Of a DNA stretch of 64,000 nt, positions 8,821 to 17,089 are shown piece after piece. The DNA lies in the NCBI RefSeq assembly GCF_023953965.1, contig NZ_JAMLIX010000001.1, forward strand, positions 310,001 to 374,000. The letters are read 5' to 3'. The DNA is from Bosea sp. (in: a-proteobacteria). Lineage in GTDB: Bacteria > Pseudomonadota > Alphaproteobacteria > Rhizobiales > Beijerinckiaceae. The position numbers and the translations under genes were made by a program. Position 1 is the first letter of the stretch. Every line of letters begins with the position of its first letter. Under the pieces are notes generated by a model. It saw only the letters and a list, made by a program, of their open reading frames with translations, was not told where the DNA came from and ran no database searches.

Positions 8821-10428
8821 TCACATCCTGAACAGGCCGAAACGGGTTGGCTCAACCGGCGCGTTGCGGCCGGCGCTCAGCGCAAGCGCGAGGACGCGGC
8901 GCGTATCGACCGGGTCGATCACGCCATCGTCCCAGAGCCGTGCGGTCGAGTAGTAGGGGTGCCCCTGGCGCTCGTACTGCTCGCGGATCGGCGCGCGGAA
9001 CGCCTCCTCGTCCTCGGCGCTCCACACCCCGCCCTTGGCCTCGATCGCCTCACGCCGCAGCAGAGACAGCACCGTCGCCGCTTGTTCCCCGCCCATGACG
9101 GAAATCCGTGCGTTCGGCCACATCCACAAAAAGCGGGGCGAATAAGCGCGGCCGCACATGCCGTAATTGCCGGCACCATAGCTGCCGCCGATCACAACCG
9201 TGTACTTGGGCACATTCGTGGTGGAGACGGCGGTCACGAGCTTGGCGCCATCCTTGGCGATACCGCCGGCCTCGTATTTCCTGCCGACCATGAAGCCGGT
9301 GATGTTCTGCAGGAAAAGCAGCGGAATGTTCTTCTGGCTGCATAACTCGATGAAGTGCGCCCCCTTGAGCGCGCTCTCGCTGAACAGGATCCCGTTATTG
9401 GCGAGGATACCCACCGGCTGCCCCCAGATATGGGCGAGACCACAGACGAGAGTCGGTCCGTACAGGGCCTTGAATTCGTCGAATTCCGAGGCATCGACGA
9501 TGCGGGCGATGATGTCGCGGATGTCGAAGGGTTTGCGCGGATCGGCCGGGACGATGCCGTAGAGGTCATCGGCCGGGTAGAGCGGCTCACGCGACGCGAT
9601 CAGGCCGCGCGCCGATTTCTCCGGGCCGTTCAGGCCCGCGACGATCCGCCGTGCGATGCCAATGGCGTGCGCATCGTCGTGAGCGTAGTGATCGGAAACG
9701 CCGGATTGCCTGGTATGGACGTCGGCGCCGCCGAGTTCCTCTGCCGTGACGACCTCGCCGGTCGCCGCTTTCACCAGCGGCGGTCCACCCAGGAAGATCG
9801 TGCCCTGGTCGCGCACGATGATGCTCTCGTCGCACATGGCCGGGACATAGGCGCCGCCTGCTGTGCAGGAGCCCATCACGATGGCGATCTGCGGAATGCC
9901 GGCCGCCGACATGCGCGACTGGTTGTAAAAGATGCGGCCGAAATTTCGCTCGTCAGGAAAGATCTCGTCCTGCAACGGCAGAAACGCACCGCCTGAATCG
10001 ACCATGTAGATGCAGGGAAGCCGGTTTTGTAGAGCGATATCCTGCGCTCGCAGGTGCTTCTTCACGGTCAGCGGGTAGTATGTGCCACCCTTCACCGTCG
10101 CATCATTGGCAATGACCATACATTCGCGGCCACTCACGCGCCCGATGCCGGCGACGAGGCTCGCGCTCGGCACCTCATCGCCGTAGAGCCCGTGCGCGGC
10201 CATGGGCCCGACTTCGAGAAACGGCGAACCGGAATCGAGCAACAGCTCGATCCGGTCGCGGGCCAGCAACTTTCCCCGGGACAGGTGCCTGGATCTGGCC
10301 TCGTCGCTGCCCCCGCGGGCGACCCGGTCGAGCTGCGAGCGCAGGTCGTCAACCAGCGCGCGCATGGCGGCCGCGTTTTCGGCGAAAGGCGGAAGGCGGC
10401 GATCCACGCCGCTCGGAAGTGCCGGCAC
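8821..10428 (-). CDS. mccB: Methylcrotonyl-CoA carboxylase-type carboxyltransferase beta subunit
   Basis: 535 aa, exactly the usual MCC-beta length, with the C-terminal 'FGLFRM' typical of that group. The crotonase-fold carboxyltransferase core carries 'GSCTAGGAYVPAM' and 'GGSYGAGNYGMCGRAYSP' oxyanion/CoA loops. It transfers carboxyl from biotin to an enoyl-CoA, as in leucine/isovalerate catabolism; geranyl-CoA carboxylase is an alternative. Start: a frame extends to 10581, but GTG 10428 gives MPALPSGVD, the family's normal N terminus, with AGGGGGG 8 nt upstream. It is divergent from a TetR gene with an operator-like dyad between them. Confidence 0.9.
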   Translation of the reverse strand: MPALPSGVDRRLPPFAENAAAMRALVDDLRSQLDRVARGGSDEARSRHLSRGKLLARDRIELLLDSGSPFLEVGPMAAHGLYGDEVPSASLVAGIGRVSGRECMVIANDATVKGGTYYPLTVKKHLRAQDIALQNRLPCIYMVDSGGAFLPLQDEIFPDERNFGRIFYNQSRMSAAGIPQIAIVMGSCTAGGAYVPAMCDESIIVRDQGTIFLGGPPLVKAATGEVVTAEELGGADVHTRQSGVSDHYAHDDAHAIGIARRIVAGLNGPEKSARGLIASREPLYPADDLYGIVPADPRKPFDIRDIIARIVDASEFDEFKALYGPTLVCGLAHIWGQPVGILANNGILFSESALKGAHFIELCSQKNIPLLFLQNITGFMVGRKYEAGGIAKDGAKLVTAVSTTNVPKYTVVIGGSYGAGNYGMCGRAYSPRFLWMWPNARISVMGGEQAATVLSLLRREAIEAKGGVWSAEDEEAFRAPIREQYERQGHPYYSTARLWDDGVIDPVDTRRVLALALSAGRNAPVEPTRFGLFRM

Positions 10429-10485
10429 GCTTCGATCCCCCCTCACACAGGCACCGCCTTCATTTCCATGTCGGCGCAATAATCG

Positions 10486-10499
10486 AACGGTTGACCGTT
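10486..10499. promoter_or_regulatory. TetR-type operator dyad
   Basis: AACGGT-TG-ACCGTT, perfect 6-bp arms with a 2-nt spacer, in the 146-nt divergent gap between mccB (start 10428) and tetR (start 10575). Its position suits repression of both mccB and the regulator's own gene. The assignment to the neighbouring TetR protein is inferred from position and symmetry. Confidence 0.5.
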
Positions 10500-10574
10500 T
10501 CTTTATGGCCTTGTGTTGAATGTCAAGCGCCCCGGTCCTATGCACGACCCGAAGCGGGCGGGATCGGGGCTGCG

Positions 10575-11177
10575 ATGGCACGAACAGCGGGTTCAGATGG
10601 AGCGCGGACTGAAGCTGCGATCCGCCGTGCCGCGATCGATCTCATCGCCGCCAAGGGCTTTGAAGCCGTCACGCTGCGGGGAATCGCAGAGCATGTCGGC
10701 CTCCAAGCGAGTTCGCTCTACCGCTACTACCCGAGCAAAAACGACCTGTTGACGACGATCATCGTCAGCCATCTGACCGAATTATTGTCCCAGTGGGATG
10801 GAATCAGGCCCGTGGCGGCGAGCGCCAAGGAGAGGCTCGAGGCCTTCATCGCGTTCCACGTGCGCTATCATGCGGCCAAGCCCAAGGAAGTCTTCATCGC
10901 CAATATGGAGATGCGTAGCCTTGCCCCCGACAGCCGATCAAAGGTCGTGGCGATGCGCCGTCGTTATGAGGACATCCTCAGCGAGATCCTCAAAGACGGT
11001 ATCGACGAGGGCCTGTTTTCAGTTTCCGATGTGCGCGTGGCAACCTTCGCAATCATCGCCATGCTGACCGGCCTCACGGCCTGGTACCAGGAAGGCGGGC
11101 GACTCACGAAGGAAGAGCTCGTGGACTGCTATTCAAGGCTCGTGACAAAGGGCGTTTTTCGCGCGGATGGAGATTAG
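10575..11177 (+). CDS. TetR/AcrR-family transcriptional regulator
   Basis: 200-aa one-component regulator. The N-terminal HTH (about residues 10-60) reads 'AAIDLIAAKGFEAVTLRGIA' then 'VGLQASSLYRYYPSKNDLL', the standard TetR recognition helix followed by Y-R-Y-Y. The C-terminal helical domain would bind an effector, perhaps an acyl-CoA. ATG 10575 is chosen because homology starts at once; a longer frame from 10419 would overlap mccB. Divergence from mccB and the dyad at 10486 suggest control of the carboxylase operon and itself. Confidence 0.9.
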   Translation: MARTAGSDGARTEAAIRRAAIDLIAAKGFEAVTLRGIAEHVGLQASSLYRYYPSKNDLLTTIIVSHLTELLSQWDGIRPVAASAKERLEAFIAFHVRYHAAKPKEVFIANMEMRSLAPDSRSKVVAMRRRYEDILSEILKDGIDEGLFSVSDVRVATFAIIAMLTGLTAWYQEGGRLTKEELVDCYSRLVTKGVFRADGD

Positions 11178-11254
11178 GACGCCCCAACATGTCGGCTGCA
11201 ACGCATGATCGCCCGCGCAATGGGCAGGGCCGGTTCGCTCGATGGCCCGATGAA

Positions 11255-11345
11255 CCAATCCGGCGTTATTATAACAATATAAAATCGTTCAATCTGAGGG
11301 CCTATACATAAAAAACTTATTTATAATTATAAATTATCTAATTTC
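11255..11345. other. AT-rich palindromic intergenic patch
   Basis: A sharply AT-rich stretch of about 80 nt in an otherwise GC-rich window, between convergent tetR (stop 11177) and marR (stop 11344). It contains GTTAT-T-ATAAC (11265-11275, perfect 11-bp dyad) and the perfect 16-bp palindrome ATTTATAATTATAAAT (11319-11334), which ends 10 nt before the marR stop. No gene is seen. It could be a protein-binding (nucleoid protein) site, a 3' end structure or a scar of past recombination. The base composition of the last marR codons is affected too. Confidence 0.5.
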
Positions 11346-11835
11346 AGCTTTTATCCGTCAATAAACTATCTTCCAACATTGATTTATCCAGTCTCTCTTC
11401 GATTTTCGTCAGCATCTCCATGAATGCCGCCTTGGAGTTGGCGCCGATCGCATCGACGATCTCGCGCTCGATGGCCGTGATGATCGGCACGACGGCGTCA
11501 TGGATCTTCCGGCCCTCGCGCGTCAGCGTCAGCATGATCAGCCGGTTGTCGTCCGGGTTGATGTCGCGCAGCAGCCATCCGCGCGCCACGAGGTGCTTCA
11601 CCGCCCGGCTGACCTTCGCCTTGTCCATGCGGGTACGCCCGGCGATTTCGTGGGTGGAGAGCGGGCCGAAGCTCGACACCGCCGTCAACACACGCCCCTC
11701 GGCCACCGAAACGTCGAGCTCGCGGGCATAGCGACGGGTCGTCAGCTGCATGATCAGCGAGGAAACGGTGTGCAGGTGGTAGGGCAGGAAGGTCTCCAGC
11801 GTGAAGGCACAATCATCGTGCATGGTCGTCGTCAC
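11344..11835 (-). CDS. MarR-family transcriptional regulator
   Basis: 163-aa winged-helix repressor. The core reads 'EGRVLTAVSSFGPLSTHEIA' then 'TRMDKAKVSRAVKHL' (recognition helix) and the wing 'DNRLIMLTLTREGRKIHD', all classic MarR features. The extreme C terminus (about the last 15 codons) is encoded by unusually AT-rich DNA running into the palindromic patch. GTG 11835 has GGGAGG 6 nt upstream; ATG 11823 is an in-frame alternative. It is divergent from the MaoC-led catabolic operon, with a perfect 15-bp dyad in between, so it probably represses that operon until a pathway acid or CoA ester binds. Confidence 0.9.
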   Translation of the reverse strand: MTTTMHDDCAFTLETFLPYHLHTVSSLIMQLTTRRYARELDVSVAEGRVLTAVSSFGPLSTHEIAGRTRMDKAKVSRAVKHLVARGWLLRDINPDDNRLIMLTLTREGRKIHDAVVPIITAIEREIVDAIGANSKAAFMEMLTKIEERLDKSMLEDSLLTDKS

Positions 11836-11938
11836 CTCGGGCCTCCCTGCCGTCCGTGTTTCGGATGCCGGGATGCCGGCGAAGTCAAGCCCCGGCCCTC
11901 GGCGGCATGCCGCGCGATTTGGCCGTTGCGATAATCAT

Positions 11939-11953
11939 TTCATATGATATGAA
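11939..11953. promoter_or_regulatory. MarR-type operator dyad
   Basis: TTCATAT-G-ATATGAA, a perfect 15-bp inverted repeat in the 169-nt divergent gap between marR (start 11835) and the MaoC gene (start 12005). The 7-bp arms with one central base and an AT-rich core are the size and shape of MarR-family sites. Assignment is by position. Confidence 0.55.
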
Positions 11954-12004
11954 TCGATCAGGCAAGAGGCGCAGCCATGCGCCCGCCGGGGAGGAGGCAT
12001 CGGA

Positions 12005-12484
12005 ATGGCGGACACGCATACGCTCTACTACGAGGATATCGAGGCAGGGCGCGTCTTCGTCAGCACCGGGCGGACGGTCACCGAGGCCGATTCGACCATG
12101 TTCTGCATGCTTTCGGGCGATTGGAACCCGCTGCATTGCGACGAGGAGTTCGCCCGCTCGACGCCGTTCGGCAAGCGCGTCGTCGGCGGCATCTTCGGCA
12201 TAACCCTGCTCACCGGCATGTTCACGCGCTGGGGCGTGTTCGAGCTCTCGGCGCTCGCCATGCTCTCGCTCGACAACTGGAAATTCCATGCGCCGATCCT
12301 GATCGGCGACACGCTGCATGTGCGCATGACGATCACCGGCAAGCGGCTGACCAGCAAGCCCGGCCGCGGCGTGATCGAGCGCTTTTTCGAGATCGTGAAT
12401 CAGAACGGCGTCGTCACCCAGAGCGGCGATTCGGCGATGTTGATTGCCTGCAGGCCCGACGAAGCGATGGCCGCTGCCGGCTGA
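12005..12484 (+). CDS. MaoC-family hot-dog dehydratase
   Basis: 159-aa single hot-dog protein of the MaoC/(R)-specific enoyl-CoA hydratase family. The hydratase signature is visible as 'GDWNPLHCDEEFA' (about residues 38-50), giving the Asp and His that activate water. It probably hydrates a 2-enoyl-CoA to a 3-hydroxyacyl-CoA in the cytoplasm. It is the first gene after the divergent MarR repressor and is followed by the ABC importer genes on the same strand. A (3R)-hydroxyacyl product would be the expected substrate for the aldolase-like pair encoded at 18744-20380 (inference). Confidence 0.88.
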   Translation: MADTHTLYYEDIEAGRVFVSTGRTVTEADSTMFCMLSGDWNPLHCDEEFARSTPFGKRVVGGIFGITLLTGMFTRWGVFELSALAMLSLDNWKFHAPILIGDTLHVRMTITGKRLTSKPGRGVIERFFEIVNQNGVVTQSGDSAMLIACRPDEAMAAAG

Positions 12485-12538
12485 TGTCCACGCAAACGAG
12501 CGGATGGAATGGTCCGCCTTCCAGGGGAGGATGCCTAG

Positions 12539-13717
12539 ATGACGATTAAACTGACGCGGCGCGAAGGCCTTGTCGCGGCTGCCGGCCTCATGGGAAGCGC
12601 CGTGCTGCCGGCCTACGGCCAGACGGCGTCCGGTATCACCGACAAGGAGATCAAGCTCGGCGGCGTCTTCGCCGTCAGCGGCCCGGTGCGCCTGGTGACC
12701 GAGCCCTACGAGCAGGCGATCCGCGCCTATTTCAACCGGGTGAACGAACAGGGCGGCATCAACGGCCGCAAGATCAACTGGCTGGTCGAGGACGACGCCT
12801 ACCAGCCGGCCCGGACGCTCGCCGGCGCCAAGAAGCTGGTCGAGCGCGACGGCGTCTTCCTGCTGTTCGGCGCGATGGGCACGCCCACCACGCTCGCCGT
12901 CGCGCCCTATGCCGATCAGGTCAAGGTGCCGTTCTTCACCGTCAACGCCTCGCCGGAGCCGCCGCGCAAATACACCTTCGGCCTGATGGCGAACTATTCC
13001 GACGTGATGTACTACGTCGCCCGCCAGCTCTCCAAGGAGATGGGCTTCAAGAAGATCGGCTATCTCTACCAGAACGACGATCTCGGCGAGGTCGGCCGCA
13101 TCGGCATCGAGCGCGCCTTCAAGGAACTCGGCGTCAGCTTCGCCGCCGATGTCGGCTACGAGCGCGGCACCACCGATTTCAGCACCCATGTGCTGAAGCT
13201 GCGCGACGCCGGCGTCGACGCGGTGATCTCCATGGGCGTCGCCCCCTCGACGGCGACCGCGGTAAAGCAGGCGGCCGGCGCCAACTACACCCCGACCTGG
13301 GCGACCTTCAGCGTCGGCTCCTCCGCGCCGATGCTGAAGCTGCTCGGCCCGGCCATCAACGGCATGGTCTTCGGCAGCGAGATCGAAACCCAGTTCTCGG
13401 ATTCCGAGGCCGCCCAGGACCTCGCGGCGCTGATGAAGCAATACTTCCCGCAGACAGCGCTCGATTGGGGGGCGATGGTCGGCTACGTCCACGCCAAGGT
13501 CATCGTCGCCGCGCTGAAGGCGGCGGGCGCATCGCCCACCCGCGAAAGCGTGCTCGCCACGCTGGAGAACACCAAGAACTTCGAGGCCGGCCTGATGGCC
13601 CCCGTCAGCTACGGGCCGAACAAGCGCACCGGCGCCAACGGCATCCGCGTCTATCAGTGGAAGGGCGACAAGCCCGTCGCGCTGACCGACTGGCTGCCGA
13701 TCGGCGCCGCCAAGTAG
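12539..13717 (+). CDS. ABC transporter substrate-binding protein, branched-chain amino acid (LivK) type
   Basis: 392-aa periplasmic binding protein of the Leu/Ile/Val-binding family (type I fold). The N terminus 'LTRREGLVAAAGLMGSAVLP' then 'AYGQ' is an export signal with twin arginines, so Tat export is possible. The mature part starts 'ITDKEIKLGGVFAVSGPVR', the usual first strand of this family. GGGGAGG lies 11 nt upstream of ATG 12539. Such proteins in catabolic operons often bind aromatic or other carboxylic acids rather than amino acids; the ligand is unknown. The four other importer genes follow directly. Confidence 0.9.
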   Translation: MTIKLTRREGLVAAAGLMGSAVLPAYGQTASGITDKEIKLGGVFAVSGPVRLVTEPYEQAIRAYFNRVNEQGGINGRKINWLVEDDAYQPARTLAGAKKLVERDGVFLLFGAMGTPTTLAVAPYADQVKVPFFTVNASPEPPRKYTFGLMANYSDVMYYVARQLSKEMGFKKIGYLYQNDDLGEVGRIGIERAFKELGVSFAADVGYERGTTDFSTHVLKLRDAGVDAVISMGVAPSTATAVKQAAGANYTPTWATFSVGSSAPMLKLLGPAINGMVFGSEIETQFSDSEAAQDLAALMKQYFPQTALDWGAMVGYVHAKVIVAALKAAGASPTRESVLATLENTKNFEAGLMAPVSYGPNKRTGANGIRVYQWKGDKPVALTDWLPIGAAK

Positions 13718-13744
13718 CCGCAAGCCCGGCCCCGGAACCGGATC

Positions 13745-14611
13745 ATGCTGCAATATCTCGTGACGGGGCTGGCCATCGGCTCGCTTTACGCGCTGCTCGG
13801 CCTCGGTCTCGCCCTGACCTACCGCAGCACCACGGTGCTGAACTTCGCCCAGGGCGAGCTGGCGATGCTGATGGCCTTCGTCTGCTATCTCGGCATCGCC
13901 GTCCTCGGCCTCTCGCCGCTGGCGGCGATGGCGCTGACGCTCGTCGTCGGCATCCTCCTCGGGATCGGGCTCTACAACCTCATCATCTTCCCCAACCGCG
14001 AGCGCGATCACGAGAGCCTGGCGGTGGTGACGCTCGGCATGAAGCTCGCCCTCACCGGGCTGGTGGCCTGGGTGCTCGGCGTCGAGGCGCGCGAGTTCCC
14101 GCCGATCTTCGGCACGCAGAACTACACGGCCTTCGGGCTGATGATCAGCCCCGGCCAGTTCTGGACGCTGGTCGTCGGCCTCGTCGCCATGGTCGCGGTC
14201 ACGGCCTTCCTCAAGTTCACCTCGCTCGGCCTCGCCATGCGGGCGGCGGCCGAGGACGTCAACGTGGCCCAGCTTCTCGGCATCGACCTGCGCGTCGTCG
14301 GCTCGCTCGCCTGGATCGCCGCCGTCTGCCTCGGCGCCGTGACCGGGGTGCTGTTCTCGGCGACGGTGCTGCTCAGCCCGTACATGATGGGCCTGGCGAT
14401 CCTCAAGGGCTTCGCCGCGCTGGTGCTCGGCGGCATGACCAGCGTGCCGGGCGTCATCGTCGGCGGCCTCCTCGTCGGCGTGCTGGAGAGCCTCGTCGCC
14501 TATTACCTGACGCCGCTGCTGCAGGAATCGGTCGCGCTCGTCCTGATCATCGGCATCCTGCTGGTGCGCCCGCAGGGCCTGTTCGGCTCCGCCCCGGCCT
14601 GGAGGGCGTGA
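13745..14611 (+). CDS. Branched-chain-type ABC permease (LivH)
   Basis: 288-aa inner-membrane permease. It opens with 'GLAIGSLYALLGLGLALTYR' and has the family motif 'TVLNFAQGELAMLMAF', followed by about eight hydrophobic segments and the EAA-like loop around 'SLGLAMRAAAEDVNVAQLLG'. It forms the transmembrane heterodimer with the next gene product. Its TGA overlaps the next ATG by one nucleotide, implying translational coupling. Confidence 0.92.
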   Translation: MLQYLVTGLAIGSLYALLGLGLALTYRSTTVLNFAQGELAMLMAFVCYLGIAVLGLSPLAAMALTLVVGILLGIGLYNLIIFPNRERDHESLAVVTLGMKLALTGLVAWVLGVEAREFPPIFGTQNYTAFGLMISPGQFWTLVVGLVAMVAVTAFLKFTSLGLAMRAAAEDVNVAQLLGIDLRVVGSLAWIAAVCLGAVTGVLFSATVLLSPYMMGLAILKGFAALVLGGMTSVPGVIVGGLLVGVLESLVAYYLTPLLQESVALVLIIGILLVRPQGLFGSAPAWRA

Positions 14612-15578
14612 TGAGCGTCGCGCGTCTTCTCGGCACCCTCGTGCTGCTCGCGACGCTCGCCGGCTTCGGCGCGCTCGCCAGCGCCGAGCAGGTCAACGGC
14701 TACTTCATCTATGTGGTCAACCTGACGCTGATCAACGCGATCGCGGCGATCGGCCTCGTCATCGTCTCCGGCGCGGCCGGGCAGATGTCGCTCGGGACCT
14801 CGGCGCTGCTGGCGATCGGCGCCTATGCCACCGGCATGCTGACGACGCATTTCGGCGTGCCCTGGCTCGCCGCCGCCATCGTCGGCGCTTTCGCGGCGAC
14901 GGTGATAGGCACGCTGCTGGCGGCCCCGGCGCTGCGGCTCACCGGCCTGCATCTGGCGATCGTGACGCTCGCCTTCGGCGTCATCGTCGTCCAGCTCATC
15001 GGCAAGGGCGGCAAATGGACCGGCGGCATGTCGGGGCTGACCCTGGCGGAGGCCGATCTGCTCGGCTTCGCGATGAACACGGAGGCGCGCCGCTACTGGG
15101 TGATCGCGGGCACCTTCTTCGCCGTCGCGCTCTCGGCCTCGGCCTTCCTGCGGCGCAAGCCCGGGCGCGCGCTGCTGGCGCTGCGCGAGCGCGAGCCGAC
15201 GGCGCGCGCGCTCGGCATCGACGTCGCGCGCTACAAGACGCTCGCCTTCGCCTATTCCTCCTTCCTGGCGGGGCTCGCGGGCGCGCTCTATGCCCCGCTC
15301 AAGGGCTATATCTCGGTCGACGACTTCAACATCTGGCAGTCGATCTACTTCTTCGTGATGATCGCGGTCGGCGGCATGACCTCGATCGCCGGCGGCGTGC
15401 TCGGCGCCATCGTCGTGACCGTGCTGCCCGAGGCGCTGCGCGGGCTGCAGGACGCGGCCAACGCCGTCTTCGGCATCCTCCTGATGCTGATCATCATCTT
15501 CCTGCCGGGCGGGCTGGTTTCGCTCGGCCAGCCGCTGCGCCGCCTGCTGCCGGGGCGCGCCGGCGCGGGGGAGACGCC

Positions 15579-15582
<4 letters not shown>
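14611..15582 (+). CDS. Branched-chain-type ABC permease (LivM)
   Basis: 323-aa inner-membrane permease, partner of the LivH-type protein. Family features are 'VSGAAGQMSLGTSALLAIGA', 'LLALREREPTARALGIDVAR' (EAA loop) and 'GGMTSIAGGVLGAIVV'. The frame is open far upstream (to 13465) because of GC bias, but ATG 14611 starts a normal signal-anchor helix and overlaps the previous stop by 1 nt. The stop overlaps the next start by 4 nt (ATGA). Confidence 0.92.
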
Positions 15583-16357
<775 letters not shown>

Positions 16358-16358
<1 letters not shown>

Positions 16359-17083
16359 TGCTGGAAGTCAGCCATCTGCGCGTCCGCTACGGGCGCATGC
16401 TCGCGGTCTCGGACATTTCGCTTTCGGTCCCCGCCGGCAAGCTGGTCGCCGTCGTCGGCGCCAACGGGGCCGGCAAGTCGACGACGCTGCGGGCGATCTC
16501 GGGGCTCGTGCGGCCGGATCAGGGCGAGATCCGCTTCGACGGCCGCTCGATCGTCGGAGCGCGGGCGCACAGCATCGCCCGCCTCGGCATCGCCCATGTA
16601 CCGGAGGGGCGCGGCCTTTTGCCGTCGCTGACGGTCGACGAGAATCTTCGCCTCGGCAGCTACGGCCGGGCCGCCGGCGGCGACATCGCCGCCGATCGCG
16701 AGCGCATCTTCGGCTATTTCCCGGCGCTGAGGGCGCGGCTCGCGCAGCCGGCCTCGGTGCTCTCCGGCGGCGAGCAGCAGATGCTCTCGATCGCGCGGGC
16801 CCTGCTCAAGGCGCCCCGCCTCCTGATGATCGACGAGATGTCGCTCGGCCTCGCGCCCAGGCTCGCCCAGCAGATCATGGAGGTCGTGGTCGAGCTGGCG
16901 CGCTCGGGCATCGCGGTGCTCTGCGTCGAGCAGAACACCCGCCTCGTCCTGCGGCACGCCGACCACGGCTACGTCATCGAGACCGGCAAGACCGTGCTGG
17001 AAGGCTCCGGAGCGGAGCTTCTGGCGAATGACGGCATCGCCAATGCGTATCTCGGCAGCGCGCAAGCCGCCGGAACCGGATAA
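16358..17083 (+). CDS. Branched-chain-type ABC ATP-binding protein (LivF)
   Basis: 241-aa cytoplasmic ATPase with Walker A 'GANGAGKSTTL', the family motif 'IAHVPEGRGLLPSLTVDENL', signature 'LSGGEQQMLSIARAL' and Walker B 'LLMIDEMSLGLAP' (Asp-Glu followed by Met, as usual in LivF). ATG 16358 overlaps the LivG stop by one nucleotide. It completes a five-gene importer and is followed after 6 nt by the acyl-CoA synthetase, suggesting uptake is coupled to CoA activation. Confidence 0.92.
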
Positions 17084-17089
17084 GCCGCC

